Below are positions 1 through 6,800 of a stretch of 13,200 nucleotides of DNA, piece after piece. The notes under the pieces were generated by a model. It worked only from the letters and a program-made list of their open reading frames with translations, had not been told where the DNA came from and did no database searches. Positions within the stretch are counted from its first letter, which is position 1. The number at the start of each line of letters is the position of its first letter. The stretch is from Thermoflexia bacterium (GTDB lineage Bacteria > Chloroflexota > Anaerolineae > B4-G1 > SLSP01): assembly GCA_030605705.1 (NCBI GenBank), contig JAUWHU010000395.1, positions 1 through 13,200 on the forward strand, read 5' to 3'. A program made the translations under genes and the position numbers.

Positions 1-25
1 TAGGGGAGAAATCGAGTTTTCGACC

Positions 26-54
26 CCAGCTATCTCCCACAGGGAGATGGCTGG
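26..54. repeat. Perfect-loop hairpin at left edge
   Basis: Bases 26-38 (CCAGCTATCTCCC) pair with 42-54 (GGGAGATGGCTGG) around a 3-nt ACA loop. This gives a 13-bp stem with one G-T wobble. No T-run follows on either strand, so it is not a standard intrinsic terminator. It could be an RNA stem at the end of an upstream gene or a small palindromic repeat. Confidence 0.55.
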
Positions 55-126
55 AGGGAGGGCTTTCTCGCAAAGTAATGTGAGTCTCTGGGACTTTGCA
101 TGGTGGGTGTGCCGAGACGTGAATTT

Positions 127-200
127 TTCACCACGGATTACACAGATTACACTGATTTTTGATCTTTTTCGCGTGAATTCGCGTCATTCGCGGTTGATTT
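127..200. repeat. GATTACAC-rich dispersed-repeat-like stretch
   Basis: The stretch starts CACCACGGATTACACAGATT, with the word GATTACAC occurring twice 10 bp apart. It then has a T-rich section and the near-repeats GCGTGAATTC / GCGTCATTCG / CGCGGTTG. From memory, intergenic repeats of this style ('ACCACGGATTACACRGATT...TTCGCGGTT') occur in many copies in Chloroflexota and other large environmental genomes. I cannot show other copies inside this window, so the dispersed nature is an inference. Confidence 0.35.
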
Positions 201-336
201 TGGCTTGACCATGCAAAATACCAACGAGCCAGTAATGTGAACCATATCAGGAATCGCTGCTCTTGCAATATCTACATACTCAGCTCAATTACATCCACAT
301 CTTGCAGAACACGCTCGCGGCTGACTATTTGCCCAT

Positions 337-434
337 TAAAGGCGGCGCTGGTACTGGATAGCGCCGGCCGGCCGCGCATCAGCCACTATGACCTTCATGC
401 GAAGGAATTGCGTTACATCTGGTGGGGGCCGTAG
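337..434 (+). pseudogene. 3' remnant of a propeller-repeat gene
   Basis: About 30 in-frame codons ending at the TAG at 432-434 encode AALVLDSAGRPRISHYD and then HAKELRYIWWGP. This is nearly the same as the last ~30 residues of the propeller protein ending at 6404 (LVLDSAGRPRISHYD ... KKELRHTWWGP). Nothing upstream resembles further blades, and no start codon with a ribosome-binding site gives a sensible protein. I read it as the surviving 3' end of a third K-type gene. The first few codons (AALVLDSAGRP) look slightly more like blade 10 of the intact paralogue, whose DNA also has GCTGGTACTGGA at this point, so the remnant may come from internal recombination between blades. It may still provide the 3' context for the intergenic module that follows. 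Confidence 0.8.
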
Positions 435-465
435 GGAGTGCGGGGAGACCAGGAGAGGAGGTGAA

Positions 466-488
466 GGAGACAAGGAGACAGGGAGACA
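466..488 (+). repeat. GGAGACA short tandem repeat
   Basis: Three copies of GGAGACA lie at 466-472, 474-480 and 482-488, with an exact 8-bp period, inside a wider purine-rich tract from about 435. The corresponding tract at 6420-6453 has one unit fewer (6-bp deletion) and one unit changed to GGAGACT. It is probably a replication-slippage tract; no function is evident. Confidence 0.6.
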
Positions 489-535
489 AGGTGAACCACT
501 AAGGGAGTCCCAGAATTTAAATTATCCCCTTCACG

Positions 536-580
536 GTAGTAACGACTTTAGTCGTTCAGAGCGACTGAAGTCGCTACTAC
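536..580. repeat. Nested palindromic repeat element, complete copy
   Basis: The two 21-nt halves pair around a CAG loop with one mismatch and two G-T wobbles. Each half is also itself a palindrome: AACGACTTTAGTCGTT at 541-556 and AGCGACTGAAGTCGCT at 560-575. The outer ends are GTAGTA / TACTAC. It can therefore form one long hairpin or two small ones. The style (AGTCGCTACTAC ends) resembles short palindromic repeats I remember from Chloroflexota and related genomes. The second copy near 6500 has lost most of its right half. Confidence 0.7.
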
Positions 581-671
581 GACTGCCACAGCTTATGATT
601 TTGGGGTAATGATTTCTCTGAAATAGCCTAACCTACCAATTTATCAATTTACCAAGTAAGGAGGTACAATC

Positions 672-3600
672 ATGTATCGGCGCAAGCGTTTTTCGTATCT
701 GATCGGCTCTCTCGCCATCGCAGTCCTGGCGGTGGCGGCGTTCTTGGCCCTGATGGGGGGCAGCCAGACAAGGGCGGCCCCGCTGTCGCGCCATCTGGCG
801 CATACTGAAATCACGACCGACACTGTCTGGGGACCGGGCGTGGTGACAGTCACCGAGGACGTAGTCGTCAAGAACGGGGCCACGTTGGTCATCACACCCG
901 GCACCACGGTGCGCATTTTCACCGACACCGCACCCTACCTCGGCGGCGTCTCGGATACGAAGATCGAGATCATCGTCGAGGACGGGAGGCTGGTGGCCGA
1001 CGGCTTTATCACCGACACCCAAATCATCACTCCCTTCCAAACCATCACCTTCACCAGCGCATTCAGCGATGGCAAGCACCCGTGGTGGGGCATCCGCATC
1101 CTGGACAGGGACGCCGGCGAGAGCGTGATCAACTACGCCCTCGTCGAGATGGGTACCTGGGGCATCTACGTCGAGAACTCCTCGCCCACCGTGACCCACA
1201 GCATCATCCGCTATATGTGGGGAGACAATGGCGCCGTCGGCGCCGACGGCGTCGACGGCGCTGTCGGCGCTGACGGTACCGCTGGCCATCCCACCGGCGA
1301 CCCCGGCTTGCTGGGCGGCGCTGGCGCCGATGGTGGGGATGGCCAGCCGGCCTACGGCATCTACGTCACCGGCAACAGCACGCCCACCATCGCATCCAAC
1401 GAGATCTACGATATCCATGGCGGCAGGGGCGGCTATGGCGGAGGGGGCGGCAAGGGCGGGGACGGCGGAGCGGGGTATAGTCCTGATCCTGGCAGCGGCT
1501 ACAATGGGGGAATGGGTGTCTCTGGCGGCAAGGGCGGCGCTGGCGCCGCCGGCGCCGACGCGGCCGGCATCTACGTGGATGGCGCCACGCCCAGCATCTA
1601 CGATAACACCATCTACTACATCTCTGGCGGCAGCGGCGGCTACGGCGGCTACGGCTGTGACGGCGGCAGCGGCGGCAGCGGCGGCCACGGCTCCACCGAC
1701 GGCTTACACCTTATGTACGGCGGTGACGCTGGCCAGACCGGCTCTGGAGGCGACGGCGGGAACGCCGGCCAAAGCGGCCGGACCTGGGGTATCTACGTCA
1801 CCGGGAACAGTGCGCCCGAGGTACGGGGCAACGAGATTTACGCCATCACCGGCGCCTGGATGGCCGGCCGGGGCGGCGACGGCGGCAACGGCGGCATAGG
1901 CGGCAATGGCGGCAACGGCGCCGGCTTTAGTGGCTCCGTTGGCCCCCCCGGCGCGAGTGGCGACGGCGGCGCCGGCGGTAACGGCGGCAGCGGTGCCACC
2001 GGGGGCGAGGCGTCCGGCATCCACACCACCAACGAGACCCAGGCCCAGGTCGTGGATAACCTGGTGTGGTATGTGATGGGCGGCAGGGGCGGCAAGGGCG
2101 GCTATCCCGGCAAGGGCGATGCCGGCGCCGCCGGCAGCATCGGCGGCAATGGCGGCGGCAATGGCGGCCACGGCGGCAACGGCGGCAGTGGTGGAGATGG
2201 CGGCGACGGCGGCCTGGGGGCCTGCCTGCGCGACCCCTCCGCCACGCCCGACTTCCTACGCAACACCGTCTTCTCCTGCCACGGCGGCGATGGCGGCGAT
2301 GGGGGGAGACATTTCTCTACCGTAACCGGAGGCGCAGGGGGCGACGGCGGCGATAGCGCGAACTCGGATGGTGGCACCGGCGGCAGAGGCGGCGACGGCG
2401 GCAAAGGCGCCAGTAACGGGACCGGCGGGGCCGGCGGCGAGGGCGTGGGCATCCTCTCCGACGCCACCCCCGACGTGATCAACAACGTCGTCTATGGTGT
2501 CTACGGTGGCAGCGGCGGCGCGGGCGGGAGTTCCTGGAACCTCGCCGCCGGCCAAGGCGGCGACGGTGGCGACGGCGGCAATGGCGTCTCCCCCGGCAGC
2601 GGCGGTGCCGGCGGCGATGGCGGCGCTGGTGGCGATGGCAAGAATGGCGGCAACGCGGGCGACGGCGTCGGCATTCATACCGACACCGCCAGCGGCGCCC
2701 CCCGCATTGTCAACAACACCGTAGATCGCCTCGATCGCGGCGACGCAGGAGAAGCGGGAGAAGGGGGGAGCGGCGGTAGCGGCGGGGCGCCCGGTATACC
2801 CGGCAGCCCCTCTCCTGGCAGTGACGGCGTCGCTGGCGGGGATGGCCTGACCGGCGCTGAGAGCAAGACCGTCGGCCTCTACTTCACCAACGACGCCGTC
2901 GGCGAGGTCTACAACAACATCGTCGCGCGCACTGTCTACACCACCAACCCGTACCTCGTCGGCACCTACACCAACTCCTTCGGCATCAAGGCCGAGACAA
3001 CCGTCCTCCTGGGTGTGGCCGCAGTCGCCAATCTGGACTACAACAACGTCTGGAACTGGGAGACCAACTACGACGGCGTCACCATGGGTGCCAACGACAT
3101 CAGCGCCGATCCCTTGTTTGTGGACGTGTTTTGTATGGACTGCGAGGATTTCCGGCTGCTCACCGGCTCGCCCTGCATAGACACGGCCAGCAACGACCAG
3201 GCTCCGGCCGACGACCACGACGGGGTTCTCCGCCCGCAGGACGGCGATCTGGACGGCGACTACGTCGCCGACATGGGAGCCTACGAGCACATCACCGGTA
3301 CCACCACCTTCACCATCACGCCCGGCGCTGGCGATGTCATCACCACTCCCGACGGTCTCGTGGAGATCGAATGGCCGACCGGAGCAATCACCTGCAGCAG
3401 CGTGATGACCTACACTCCGCTGGGCGCGCCCGGTCAGGCGTTGCCTGGCGCGCTCGTCTTCGGCGGCATCGCCTTCGACTTGCAGGCGACCGACTGCAAT
3501 GGCGACCCGCTGACCACCGACTTCCTCAAGCCCCTCAACCTTACCGTCCACTACGCCGAACCGTTGCTACCGTTTGGGATGGACGAGGAGACGATGTCCA

Positions 3601-3776
3601 TCCACAAGTGGGACGGTACGGCGGAGCAATGGGTGAAACTGCCGGTCATTGGCCGCAACACGTCATTCAACATCATCACCGTGCGGCTGGAGCGACTGTG
3701 CGAGTTTGACCTGCTGGGGACCGTAGTGCAGAGTAAGATCTATCTGCCGCTGGTGCTACGCAACTACACACCGTAG
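672..3776 (+). CDS. Secreted glycine-rich parallel beta-helix protein (P1)
   Basis: 1034 aa; the start is fixed by AAGGAGGT at 658-665, 6 nt before the ATG, and by an identical start in the paralogue at 6618. Residues 1-36 are a signal peptide (MYRRKRFSYL, hydrophobic core, RAAP). Residues ~48-80 resemble the entry strands of right-handed beta-helices (VVKNGATLVITPGTTVRI). Residues ~183-730 alternate nine rungs of the type GIYVTGNSTPTIASNEIYDI with GGX-type glycine loops, mostly 30-70 aa. Then come a choice-of-anchor-Q-like segment (ADPLFVD..., SPCIDTA, DMGAYE at 867-872), a ZU5-like domain (~885-1018, TTPDGLVEIEWPTGAI) and IYLPLVLRN at 1023-1031. Probably an extracellular structural or adhesive protein; no lyase or hydrolase site was recognised. 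Short collagen-like GXY runs occur (near residue 185), but the pattern is mainly GGX. It is the first of four same-strand genes. Confidence 0.9.
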   Translation: MYRRKRFSYLIGSLAIAVLAVAAFLALMGGSQTRAAPLSRHLAHTEITTDTVWGPGVVTVTEDVVVKNGATLVITPGTTVRIFTDTAPYLGGVSDTKIEIIVEDGRLVADGFITDTQIITPFQTITFTSAFSDGKHPWWGIRILDRDAGESVINYALVEMGTWGIYVENSSPTVTHSIIRYMWGDNGAVGADGVDGAVGADGTAGHPTGDPGLLGGAGADGGDGQPAYGIYVTGNSTPTIASNEIYDIHGGRGGYGGGGGKGGDGGAGYSPDPGSGYNGGMGVSGGKGGAGAAGADAAGIYVDGATPSIYDNTIYYISGGSGGYGGYGCDGGSGGSGGHGSTDGLHLMYGGDAGQTGSGGDGGNAGQSGRTWGIYVTGNSAPEVRGNEIYAITGAWMAGRGGDGGNGGIGGNGGNGAGFSGSVGPPGASGDGGAGGNGGSGATGGEASGIHTTNETQAQVVDNLVWYVMGGRGGKGGYPGKGDAGAAGSIGGNGGGNGGHGGNGGSGGDGGDGGLGACLRDPSATPDFLRNTVFSCHGGDGGDGGRHFSTVTGGAGGDGGDSANSDGGTGGRGGDGGKGASNGTGGAGGEGVGILSDATPDVINNVVYGVYGGSGGAGGSSWNLAAGQGGDGGDGGNGVSPGSGGAGGDGGAGGDGKNGGNAGDGVGIHTDTASGAPRIVNNTVDRLDRGDAGEAGEGGSGGSGGAPGIPGSPSPGSDGVAGGDGLTGAESKTVGLYFTNDAVGEVYNNIVARTVYTTNPYLVGTYTNSFGIKAETTVLLGVAAVANLDYNNVWNWETNYDGVTMGANDISADPLFVDVFCMDCEDFRLLTGSPCIDTASNDQAPADDHDGVLRPQDGDLDGDYVADMGAYEHITGTTTFTITPGAGDVITTPDGLVEIEWPTGAITCSSVMTYTPLGAPGQALPGALVFGGIAFDLQATDCNGDPLTTDFLKPLNLTVHYAEPLLPFGMDEETMSIHKWDGTAEQWVKLPVIGRNTSFNIITVRLERLCEFDLLGTVVQSKIYLPLVLRNYTP

Positions 3777-3788
3777 TCCTCTCTCTAA

Positions 3789-3835
3789 CCTCTCCCTGAC
3801 CCTCCCCCGAAGTTGGGAGGAAGGTCAGGGGGAGG
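3789..3835 (+). promoter_or_regulatory. Strong imperfect hairpin between P1 and K1
   Basis: Starting 12 nt after the P1 stop, 3789-3806 pairs with 3815-3835. The core is CCCTGACC/GGTCAGGG plus CTCCC/GGGAG, with a 3-nt GAA bulge and the loop CCGAAGTT; the outer stem adds CCTCT/GGAGG with one wobble. No T-run follows, so it is not a canonical terminator. It could be an mRNA-stabilising or partial-attenuation element that sets the P1:K1 ratio, or a GC-rich intergenic repeat. The P2-K2 junction has a hairpin at the same place but with a different sequence. Confidence 0.6.
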
Positions 3836-3842
3836 GCCGGGA

Positions 3843-3885
3843 TGGGAAATAAGAAAAAATAAGGAGCAACCGATGAAATTCAAAC
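3843..3885 (+). repeat. 43-bp identical leader and start repeat, copy 1
   Basis: The 43 bp from TGGGAAATAAGAAAAAATAA through AAGGAGCAACC, the ATG and codons for MKFK are identical to 9868-9910. Similarity continues through the signal-peptide codons (LLISLTLGL). It places the same A-rich leader, Shine-Dalgarno sequence and start in front of two proteins whose mature parts are unrelated. Confidence 0.9.
3861..3866 (+). promoter_or_regulatory. Shine-Dalgarno that fixes the K1 start
   Basis: AAGGAG lies 6 nt before the ATG at 3873. The frame is open from an earlier ATG at 3813, but that would place 20 charged and glycine-rich residues before the signal peptide and would start inside the intergenic hairpin. 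The conserved leader and the MKFK...LLISLTLGL signal peptide support 3873. Confidence 0.85.
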
Positions 3886-6404
3886 CACTTCTCATTTCAC
3901 TTACCCTGGGGCTGGCCCTGGCTCTATCGTGGCTGCCGGCCCTGGGCCAAGCTGATCCTGAGCAAAGTCAAAGGGCCAAAAGGTTAGTCGCTGGCGTGAC
4001 GACCGACATAGACGGACAGGCGCGAGATAGCCAGCCCGACATTGACGCGGCCGAGAGCTACTCCTGCACCGCGCTGAGCAGCGTGAGCATTGATGGCCCG
4101 ACGACAGGTGTCCCCGGCAGTCTCCACACCTTTATCGCCGCCGTCGCCCCGCCGACGGCCACTCTGCCGGTCACTTACACCTGGCAGGCCACAGGCCAGA
4201 CCGGCGTGGCGACGACCACACACGAACTGAGTCACACCGTCTCTTTCGCCTGGTCCGCTGGCGTGACCGGCACAAAAACCATCACCGTCACCGCTGCCAA
4301 CTGCGGGAGCAGCGTTTCCCGGACCCACACCATCACGCTGGAGTTGACGAGAATCTACCTGCCGCTGGTGATGCATAACTGGCCGCCCCCGACGTGGCAC
4401 TCGGAGTGCGTGGACTGCCCCCCCAGTATCGAGCAAATCACCCAGGGCAGCATCGCGCTGGACAGCGCCGGCCATCCTCACGTGGCTTATGGCGGAGACA
4501 ATCTCTACTATGCCTGGCACGACGGGACAGGCTGGCAGGGCGAGGTGGCTGACCCCAGCTCCCTGGTAGGGGCCTGGGCCGCCATCGCCCTGGATGGGGA
4601 TGATCATCCTCACATCAGCTATTACAACTACGACACCGGAGATCTGAAATACGCCCACTGGGACGGCTCCACCTGGATTTCAGAAACGGTAGACTATGAT
4701 GGAGGATGGAACAGCTACATCGCCATAGACAGTCACGGCCGTCCCCACATCGCCTACCGGGACGCCCAGGGGTTCAGCGGTACGGCTCTCAAGTACGCTC
4801 ACTGGGACGGCTCCGCCTGGCAGATTGATACCATCGAAGATCTTATCTCTACTATCAACTCCCGGGACACGACTCTGGGGCTGGACGGCGATGACCAGCC
4901 CCACATCAGCTACAGCGTCTCCGGTTCCGGCGGCGACCCGGACTATCTCTACCACGCTTACCTGGACGGGGGCCATTGGCTGACCGAGACTGTAGCGACA
5001 GCCGAGGGCATTGGCGACAACGCATTGGCCCTGAACAGCGCCGGCGATCCGCGCATCATCTATTGTGCCATTGATGACAACGCCCGCCGGCTCGGTTATG
5101 CCTGGTGGGATGGCGGCCAATGGCGCAACGACACGCTGACTACTTCCGACAACATCATCGCGGCCCTTTCGCTGGCGCTGGATGGCAGCGACGTTCCTCA
5201 CGCGAGCTACTATTTGAACGCGGATACCAGTATGCACTATGCTCATTGGGATGGGGCCTGGCAGTTCGAGACCGTGGAAAGCGGGCTGAGCCTAGAAGGG
5301 GAAATATCATCCCTGGCCCTGGATGGCGCCGGACGGCCGCACCTTCTCTACCTCCTCGATAACACCACCCTCAAGTACGCTCACCAGGAGGGCGCTGCGT
5401 GGCAGACGGAGGCCGTCGCCCAGGGTGGAGACCCCGGCCGCTACAGTGCTATGGTTCTGGACCAGGCGGAGCGGCCCCACGTCATCTACGCTGACCAGGA
5501 CCGTATGCAACTGAAGTACGCTGTCTGGGACGGCGCGGCGTGGCAGACCCAGGCCGTGGACCAGGGAAACAGTGGGTATGCTTTCTACTATGCCGGGCTG
5601 GCCCTGGACGGGGCCGGCCATCCCCACGTCGCCTACAACAAGAAAGACGCAGTCTTTGGTAACGAACTGCGCTATGCGCGCTGGGATGGCGCGGCCTGGC
5701 AGATGCAGACGTTGCTGAGCAAGGACGTTGGATCCGCCTCGAGAGCGGCAGCGCTGGTACTGGACAGCGCCGGAAGGCCACACATCGTCCACGGCGTCTG
5801 GAACGGCATCGCTCATACCTACTGGGACGGCGCGGCCTGGCAATCCGAGACGGTGGACGCCCAGGCCGCGTCCAGTTCCAGCCGGCTTTCGTTGACGATA
5901 GACGGCGCTGGCAAGCTCCACCTGGCTTACTGGGACGTGACCAACGAGGCGCTCAAGTATGCCTACAAGGATGGCGCGGGCTGGCACGTCCAGACAGTGG
6001 ACGAGGAAGGTCGCAGCCCCTGGATAGCCCTGGACAGCGCCGGCCGGCCCCACATCAGTTACTGCAGGATACCGGGCAGTTACTGTGAGGAACTCCGTTA
6101 TGCGCGCTGGGATGGAACGCAGTGGCAGATCTCGACGCTGGAGGGCGGGGGTAAAACCGGCTTTTACACCTCGCTGGCGTTGGACAGCGCCGACCACCCG
6201 CATATCAGTTACCTTAACGGTGACGAGGGCTATGTTCTCAAGTATGCCCGTTGGGACGGGACGGCGTGGCAGATCGAGACGGTAGATAGCAACGAGAGCA
6301 GCGGTTACTATACCTCGCTGGTTCTAGACAGCGCCGGCCGGCCCCGTATCAGCCACTATGACTTTCATAAGAAGGAATTGCGTCACACCTGGTGGGGGCC
6401 ATAG
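3873..6404 (+). CDS. Secreted 14-blade beta-propeller repeat protein (K1)
   Basis: 843 aa from the ATG at 3873. Residues 1-~30 are a signal peptide (MKFKPLLISLTLGL...PALGQA). Residues ~62-160 form an Ig/PKD-like domain (PVTYTWQATGQTG, TKTITVTAANCGSS). IYLPLVMHNW follows at 161-170, inside the protein rather than at its end. The rest is a run of ~47-residue repeats with the consensus LALDSAGRPHISY...LKYAHWDGxAWQxETVD. I count 13 full repeats and a 14th that stops at ELRHTWWGP, lacking the WQxETVD strand. That strand is present before repeat 1 (TWHSECVD, starting at residue 174), which is the expected 'velcro' closure. Fourteen blades fit two seven-bladed propellers. Substrate unknown; such repeats usually mediate binding outside the cell. 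The gene starts 96 bp after P1, and its 3' end begins the repeated block shared with the left flank. No catalytic motif was recognised. Confidence 0.88.
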   Translation: MKFKPLLISLTLGLALALSWLPALGQADPEQSQRAKRLVAGVTTDIDGQARDSQPDIDAAESYSCTALSSVSIDGPTTGVPGSLHTFIAAVAPPTATLPVTYTWQATGQTGVATTTHELSHTVSFAWSAGVTGTKTITVTAANCGSSVSRTHTITLELTRIYLPLVMHNWPPPTWHSECVDCPPSIEQITQGSIALDSAGHPHVAYGGDNLYYAWHDGTGWQGEVADPSSLVGAWAAIALDGDDHPHISYYNYDTGDLKYAHWDGSTWISETVDYDGGWNSYIAIDSHGRPHIAYRDAQGFSGTALKYAHWDGSAWQIDTIEDLISTINSRDTTLGLDGDDQPHISYSVSGSGGDPDYLYHAYLDGGHWLTETVATAEGIGDNALALNSAGDPRIIYCAIDDNARRLGYAWWDGGQWRNDTLTTSDNIIAALSLALDGSDVPHASYYLNADTSMHYAHWDGAWQFETVESGLSLEGEISSLALDGAGRPHLLYLLDNTTLKYAHQEGAAWQTEAVAQGGDPGRYSAMVLDQAERPHVIYADQDRMQLKYAVWDGAAWQTQAVDQGNSGYAFYYAGLALDGAGHPHVAYNKKDAVFGNELRYARWDGAAWQMQTLLSKDVGSASRAAALVLDSAGRPHIVHGVWNGIAHTYWDGAAWQSETVDAQAASSSSRLSLTIDGAGKLHLAYWDVTNEALKYAYKDGAGWHVQTVDEEGRSPWIALDSAGRPHISYCRIPGSYCEELRYARWDGTQWQISTLEGGGKTGFYTSLALDSADHPHISYLNGDEGYVLKYARWDGTAWQIETVDSNESSGYYTSLVLDSAGRPRISHYDFHKKELRHTWWGP

Positions 6405-6800
6405 GGGGTGCGAGGAGACCAGGAGAGGAGGTGACAAGGAGACTGGGAGACAAGATGAATCACTAAGGGAGTCCCAGAATTTCAATTATCCCCTTCACAG
6501 TAGTAACGACTTCAGTCGTTCAAAGCGACTGCCACAGCTTATGATTTTGGGGTAATGATTTCTCTGGAATAGCCTAACTTACCAATTTATCAATTTACCA
6601 AGTAAGGAGGTACAATCATGTATCGGCGCAAGCGTTTTTCGTATCTGAGCGGTTCTCTCGCCATCGCAGTCCTGGCGGTGGCGGCGTTCCTGGTTCTGAT
6701 GGGGGGTAGCCAGACGAGGGCGGCCCCGCCGTCGCGCCCTCTGGCGCACACTGAAATCACGGCCGACACCGTCTGGGGACCGGGCGTGGTGATAGTCACC
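6316..6800 (+). repeat. Long direct repeat, copy 2 (matches 346-854)
   Basis: The end of K1, the 213-bp intergenic region and the first 61 codons of P2 align with 346-854. The sequence TTATGATTTTGGGGTAATGA, the CAATTTA direct repeats and TAAGGAGGTACAATCATG are shared. The intergenic part is 24 bp shorter than copy 1, fully explained by a 6-bp deletion in the GGAGAC tract and an 18-bp deletion in the palindrome. Confidence 0.85.
6500..6530. repeat. Palindromic repeat element, deleted copy
   Basis: The left half palindrome AACGACTTCAGTCGTT (6505-6520) is intact. Of the right half only AAAGCGACT remains before GCCACAGC. Relative to copy 1 at 536-580, 18 bp are missing between two CGACT direct repeats, as expected of a slippage deletion in a hairpin. 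Confidence 0.7.

Larger units (their letters stand above)
1..336. other. Left flank without a recognisable gene
   Basis: No coding region can be supported here. A short open frame starting at 237 runs into the propeller remnant at 337-434, but its first ~35 codons (rich in Ser, Thr, Cys, Ile) resemble neither the propeller repeat nor a signal peptide, so I treat them as chance. The stretch is less GC-rich than the genes. It contains a strong hairpin (26-54) and a repeat-like stretch (127-200), listed separately. It may be decayed sequence left by loss of the 5' part of a propeller gene. Confidence 0.6.
346..854 (+). repeat. Long direct repeat, copy 1 (matches 6316-6800)
   Basis: This block covers the last 29 codons of a propeller gene, the whole intergenic region and the first 61 codons of a glycine-rich beta-helix gene. 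It aligns over its full length with 6316-6800; by eye, identity is roughly 90%. The two coding flanks have identical lengths in both copies (89 and 183 bp). The 24-bp length difference lies entirely in the intergenic part: a 6-bp indel in a purine-rich tract and an 18-bp indel in a palindrome. Outside the block the paralogues diverge much more, so it looks like either a recently converted patch or a maintained 5' module. Confidence 0.85.

Noticed and set aside
594..599. TATGAT as a -10 promoter box for P1 (also at 6540-6545 for P2)
   Set aside because: The hexamer is conserved in both copies, but no -35-like element lies 16-18 bp upstream. The whole region is conserved by duplication, so conservation adds little.
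1219..2860. Collagen-like protein
   Set aside because: Only short stretches follow G-X-Y (around residues 185-200 and 705-715 of P1). The dominant pattern is GGX, and the rungs between the loops are beta-helix turns.
1219..2860. CRISPR array or simple noncoding satellite in the GGC-repeat region
   Set aside because: Repeats are irregular, in frame, and interrupted by conserved coding rungs; there are no constant spacers.
633..3551. Long minus-strand open frames rich in Ala/Val or Pro/Pro/Ser opposite the glycine-rich genes
   Set aside because: They are the antisense reading of GGC/GCC repeat DNA, which rarely creates stop codons. They have no sensible domains or ribosome-binding sites, and they overlap well-supported genes.
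672..3776. PE_PGRS-type mycobacterial protein
   Set aside because: The glycine composition is similar, but there is no PE domain, and a Sec-type signal peptide, beta-helix rungs and a ZU5-like end are present.
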